Of a stretch of DNA of 64,000 bases, positions 61,501 through 64,000 are shown one piece after another (the stretch's first letter is position 1; each line of letters starts with the position of its first letter). The stretch covers positions 62,001-126,000 of the forward strand of contig CANTFL010000016.1 of assembly GCA_947650285.1 (NCBI GenBank). The letters run 5' to 3'. The translations under genes were made by a program, and so were the position numbers. The notes beneath the pieces were generated by a model that was not told the origin of the DNA, searched no databases, and was given only the letters and a program-made list of their open reading frames with translations. This DNA is from Hyaloperonospora brassicae (taxonomy: Eukaryota; Oomycota; Peronosporomycetes; Peronosporales; Peronosporaceae).

Positions 61501-62900
61501 ATACCAAAGTGTAGAGACGCACAATAACATTTACTAGGTCAATGGCCCTTTATGCAAGTGACCAGCTGTTCAGTCATCGATCAGTCTGAGAGACTAAACC
61601 CTCAGCCTCGCCCGTGACACTACGGGATCATTACGATCTAAACTACGTGAGACATGGCAGCTTACGTAGCGCAACTGCTTGCTGATGCTAATGCGCCAAT
61701 CTCAATCCACCGGGAGTAGCTTCCTCCACAAAAGCTCGGTATTCGACATGAAAGATCGTAGAGCGGACTATACTAACCTCCTTCTTACAAAGAAATTTGT
61801 CTCTGGGCTTGCACATATTAACGTTAAACACATGATACGACCAATGTCAGTCACGATCTCGTCAATGCAACGTCGATGCTCACAACGATCCTGAAAGGGA
61901 CGAGAAGCCACTTTCGCTAATCCCAGATGCCAAATTTTATAATAATGCACAACTTAGTTACAAAAACCTATCTCCACGGCGTGACGACATTCCATCCGGA
62001 AACCATTGCTAATACGAGCAGTTCGTGTTTAATCCGGCCAAAACACAGAAGACATTATACGCCCCAACGCACGGCGTGGCCAAGTGCCAAGAGTACGGGC
62101 ACGCCAAGAGCTGCGCTAAGGTTCTGAAGACAAATGTGTCGTCATCTAAGGTCTGACGAAGGATGTGTCGTGGGCCGAACGCTGCCTCCCTTTCTCAGAT
62201 CTATATCAACATCCCAGGAATTGATGCGTCTTCGTAAAACCATTCAGGCCCAAATAGACGGAGAGCATTCGCCGAAGCGGAATCGTCACGTTGCCTGTCA
62301 GCGAGCAAAGCACATAATTGCTGAAGGACGGAATAATAGTCGCAGTGTAGTGTAACACGGTAAATTATCATGATTCCTGCGATTTGCTGCAAAACATGAA
62401 GACAATAAGCTACAACCCCGTCACAAATATATGCACCTCTTATTTTTCGACCGTAATACGGCAAAAAGCAGTTTTTGACATTCTTACCTTTCAATTGCTT
62501 AGTCTACCGTTTGTAAATTAGACATGCGGTTTTGTAGTGGTCGCCTTGGTACATGCATACTAAAGTGACTCATTACGGATTTTTTTGGAATGTATAATAT
62601 GAGATTCGTGTGTACAACGTCTCTCGATTCGTCGACATCGAAAAAAAATTGCGTACATCAATTACACAGTCCAGTAGCGCACGACTTTAAGATATGGACA
62701 TTGGTACGCCAACTCACGTACTCCGAATTATCGGGAATTTTGTCGTATGGGGTCCTAGCGACCACATGGCAAGGACAAAAGTGCATGATTGTGTGTAACG
62801 ATGGGATCTACTCATCGTTTGGTGACTGACATCGTTGAGTCGATATCGATAGGCTTAGAGTAGTACAACGAGACGAACTGAGGACCTAGCTAGATGATAA
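58501..62900. other. Gene-poor interval, nothing recognised
   Basis: Becomes AT-rich from about 59800. Frames at 59101-59478 plus and 59531-59094 minus cover the same ground and show no motif. No tRNA-like cloverleaf or element protein was spotted before the Copia fragment. Confidence 0.5.
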
Positions 62901-62976
62901 TTGACTTTCCATTTTACCTTCTTCTTAGCGTCTCTATCCTACATCGCCCTTGGATGCTGCCAAAAGTCAAAAAGTT

Positions 62977-63480
62977 ATGAGCCCAACCACGCCGGACGCG
63001 GGCGACATCCTTCGTTAAGACAACTACTTCGTGTGGGAGTTCAACGCGAGGATGAGGCTGGAAAAAGAGAGATTGTTAGAGCATCTTGACGCTATGAATG
63101 CCATGGAAGAAGGAGATGCAGCTGCGTCAACTGGGAAAGTTAACGACATAAAAGCCTTTGTGATTGCGTCTACAATGATCAGCACAAATCTTCACTCAAT
63201 GGTGCGCACGGCGAAGTCGACGGCAGAAGCATGGGACATTCTAAAGACGTTCTTCCTGCGACAAAGTATGCACAATGGGGTGCAACGGCGACGGCAACTT
63301 CATGAGTTCAAGTTGGTCAAGGAAGGAAGCATCATGTACCAATTCATTAGATTTGAGGAGCTGTGCATGACAATGCAAGCTGTTGGACAAGAGGTCTCAC
63401 CAAGGAGCAGTTGGTCATCATTTTGGGTAGTCTGACGTGATACTATGATCCTGTGGCAAAGTCACTAATCAAATTTTCTA
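62977..63480 (+). pseudogene. Copia-type gag fragment, broken
   Basis: Would encode the capsid-like Gag of a Ty1/Copia retrotransposon. From ATG at 62977 the sequence reads MSPTTPDAGDILR, stop at 63016-63018, then DNYFVWEFNARMRLEKERLLEHL, AEAWDILKTFFLRQSMHN, RRQLHEFKLVKEGSIMYQFIRFEELCM: the UBN2-type gag core in the expected order. A frameshift near 63398 is needed to continue into EQLVIILGSL, followed by a stop and YYDPVAKSLIKF, where similarity ends at the start of the GATC-rich repeat. No zinc knuckle, protease or other pol part follows within the window. Confidence 0.85.
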
Positions 63481-63484
63481 CGAG

Positions 63485-64000
63485 GATCGGTGACCACATA
63501 TTTGAGGCGCCACTTACTGGTGGAGAATTAGACCACGGGACCTGGCGATCCAATGAGAGATGGGAGGCGATCCCAACGGAGAAAGACGATACGATCCAAC
63601 TGTCGTCAGACTGACGGGTATGGAACGATCTGAGACGGGGCGTGAAAAGGGATGATTCCCATGCTGCGATCTGGGACAAGGAATGATTGTAACGGTGCGA
63701 TCTGGGACAAGGGACTGGATTGTACTAAACGGCTGATCTGAAGCAGAATTACTCTGGGAAAGGTGCATCTGGGACCAGACGATGCGAAGTGACTCTGTGA
63801 CAAAGGTGTTGAAGTCTATTAGATCGGTGACATTCTATACCGGGCTCCCAAAAGAAGTACTGATTTAGGTTAATTATGGACCGATCTGGAATTGTGGATG
63901 TTTGTGGGAGTCCGTGGGACCGTTGTAAGAACTATGGAAGGTCCCATTGAGCAGATAGACCCTTGGGAATGGTATTAGAGTACACACAATGAACGGAAAA
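63485..64000. repeat. GATC-rich dispersed repeat, copy 2 (continues past the window)
   Basis: Matches the first part of the 7043-7500 repeat in the same order and orientation, including ACCGATCTGGAA, GTGGGAGTCC and the GCGATCTGGGACAAGG units, several of them at 63575-63780. It starts immediately after the truncated Copia gag, so it either interrupted gag or is an untranslated/LTR part of a rearranged Copia copy. The window ends before its right boundary. Confidence 0.7.

Noticed and set aside
1..64000. tRNA, rRNA, CRISPR arrays and bacterial-type operons
   Set aside because: No cloverleaf with proper arms, no rRNA core sequence and no regularly spaced repeats were found; introns and TE content show a eukaryotic genome.

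Overview
The window looks like nuclear DNA of an oomycete, most likely a Peronosporales member (Phytophthora or a downy mildew). Evidence: short introns of about 75-140 bp with GT-AG ends in otherwise compact genes; small islands of close-packed housekeeping genes separated by long AT-rich, gene-empty tracts; and a mix of chromodomain Gypsy, Copia, pogo-like and Crypton elements. The genus cannot be fixed from the sequence alone.

Gene islands. (1) 1-3.9 kb: ribosomal protein eS1/RPS3A and a CLASP-TOG plus CAP-Gly microtubule protein, both on the minus strand. (2) 18.3-23.2 kb: a Sec20/BNIP1-type SNARE with an apparent 1-nt frameshift, an unrecognised 590-aa protein, and 4-hydroxyphenylpyruvate dioxygenase; the last two are convergent. 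(3) 47.4-58.3 kb: an OST3/OST6 oligosaccharyltransferase subunit on plus, then on minus a FYVE-SYLF protein, phosphoacetylglucosamine mutase and a long LRR protein. OST3/OST6 and phosphoacetylglucosamine mutase both belong to the wider N-glycan/UDP-GlcNAc pathway, but they lie about 5 kb apart and nothing shows shared regulation.

Mobile DNA. 4-16 kb is gene-poor and holds a GATC-rich dispersed repeat (about 7.04-8.8 kb), of which a second copy begins near the right edge (63.5 kb) inside a broken Copia gag. 16.0-17.8 kb is a decayed pogo/Tigger-like transposon, and 25.09-25.29 kb is a probable non-autonomous relative with TA target duplication. 26.78-40.97 kb is a 14.2-kb chromodomain Gypsy element in minus orientation, with both LTRs and a primer-binding site. 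Between its integrase end and its 3' LTR it carries about 4 kb of plus-strand (antisense) coding remnant, the oddest structure in the window. 44.3-46.4 kb is a Crypton-like tyrosine-recombinase transposon broken by only one stop and one frameshift.

No rRNA, tRNA, CRISPR array or RxLR/CRN effector gene could be supported. Exon joins were inferred by eye from splice signals, frame and family alignment, without transcript data.
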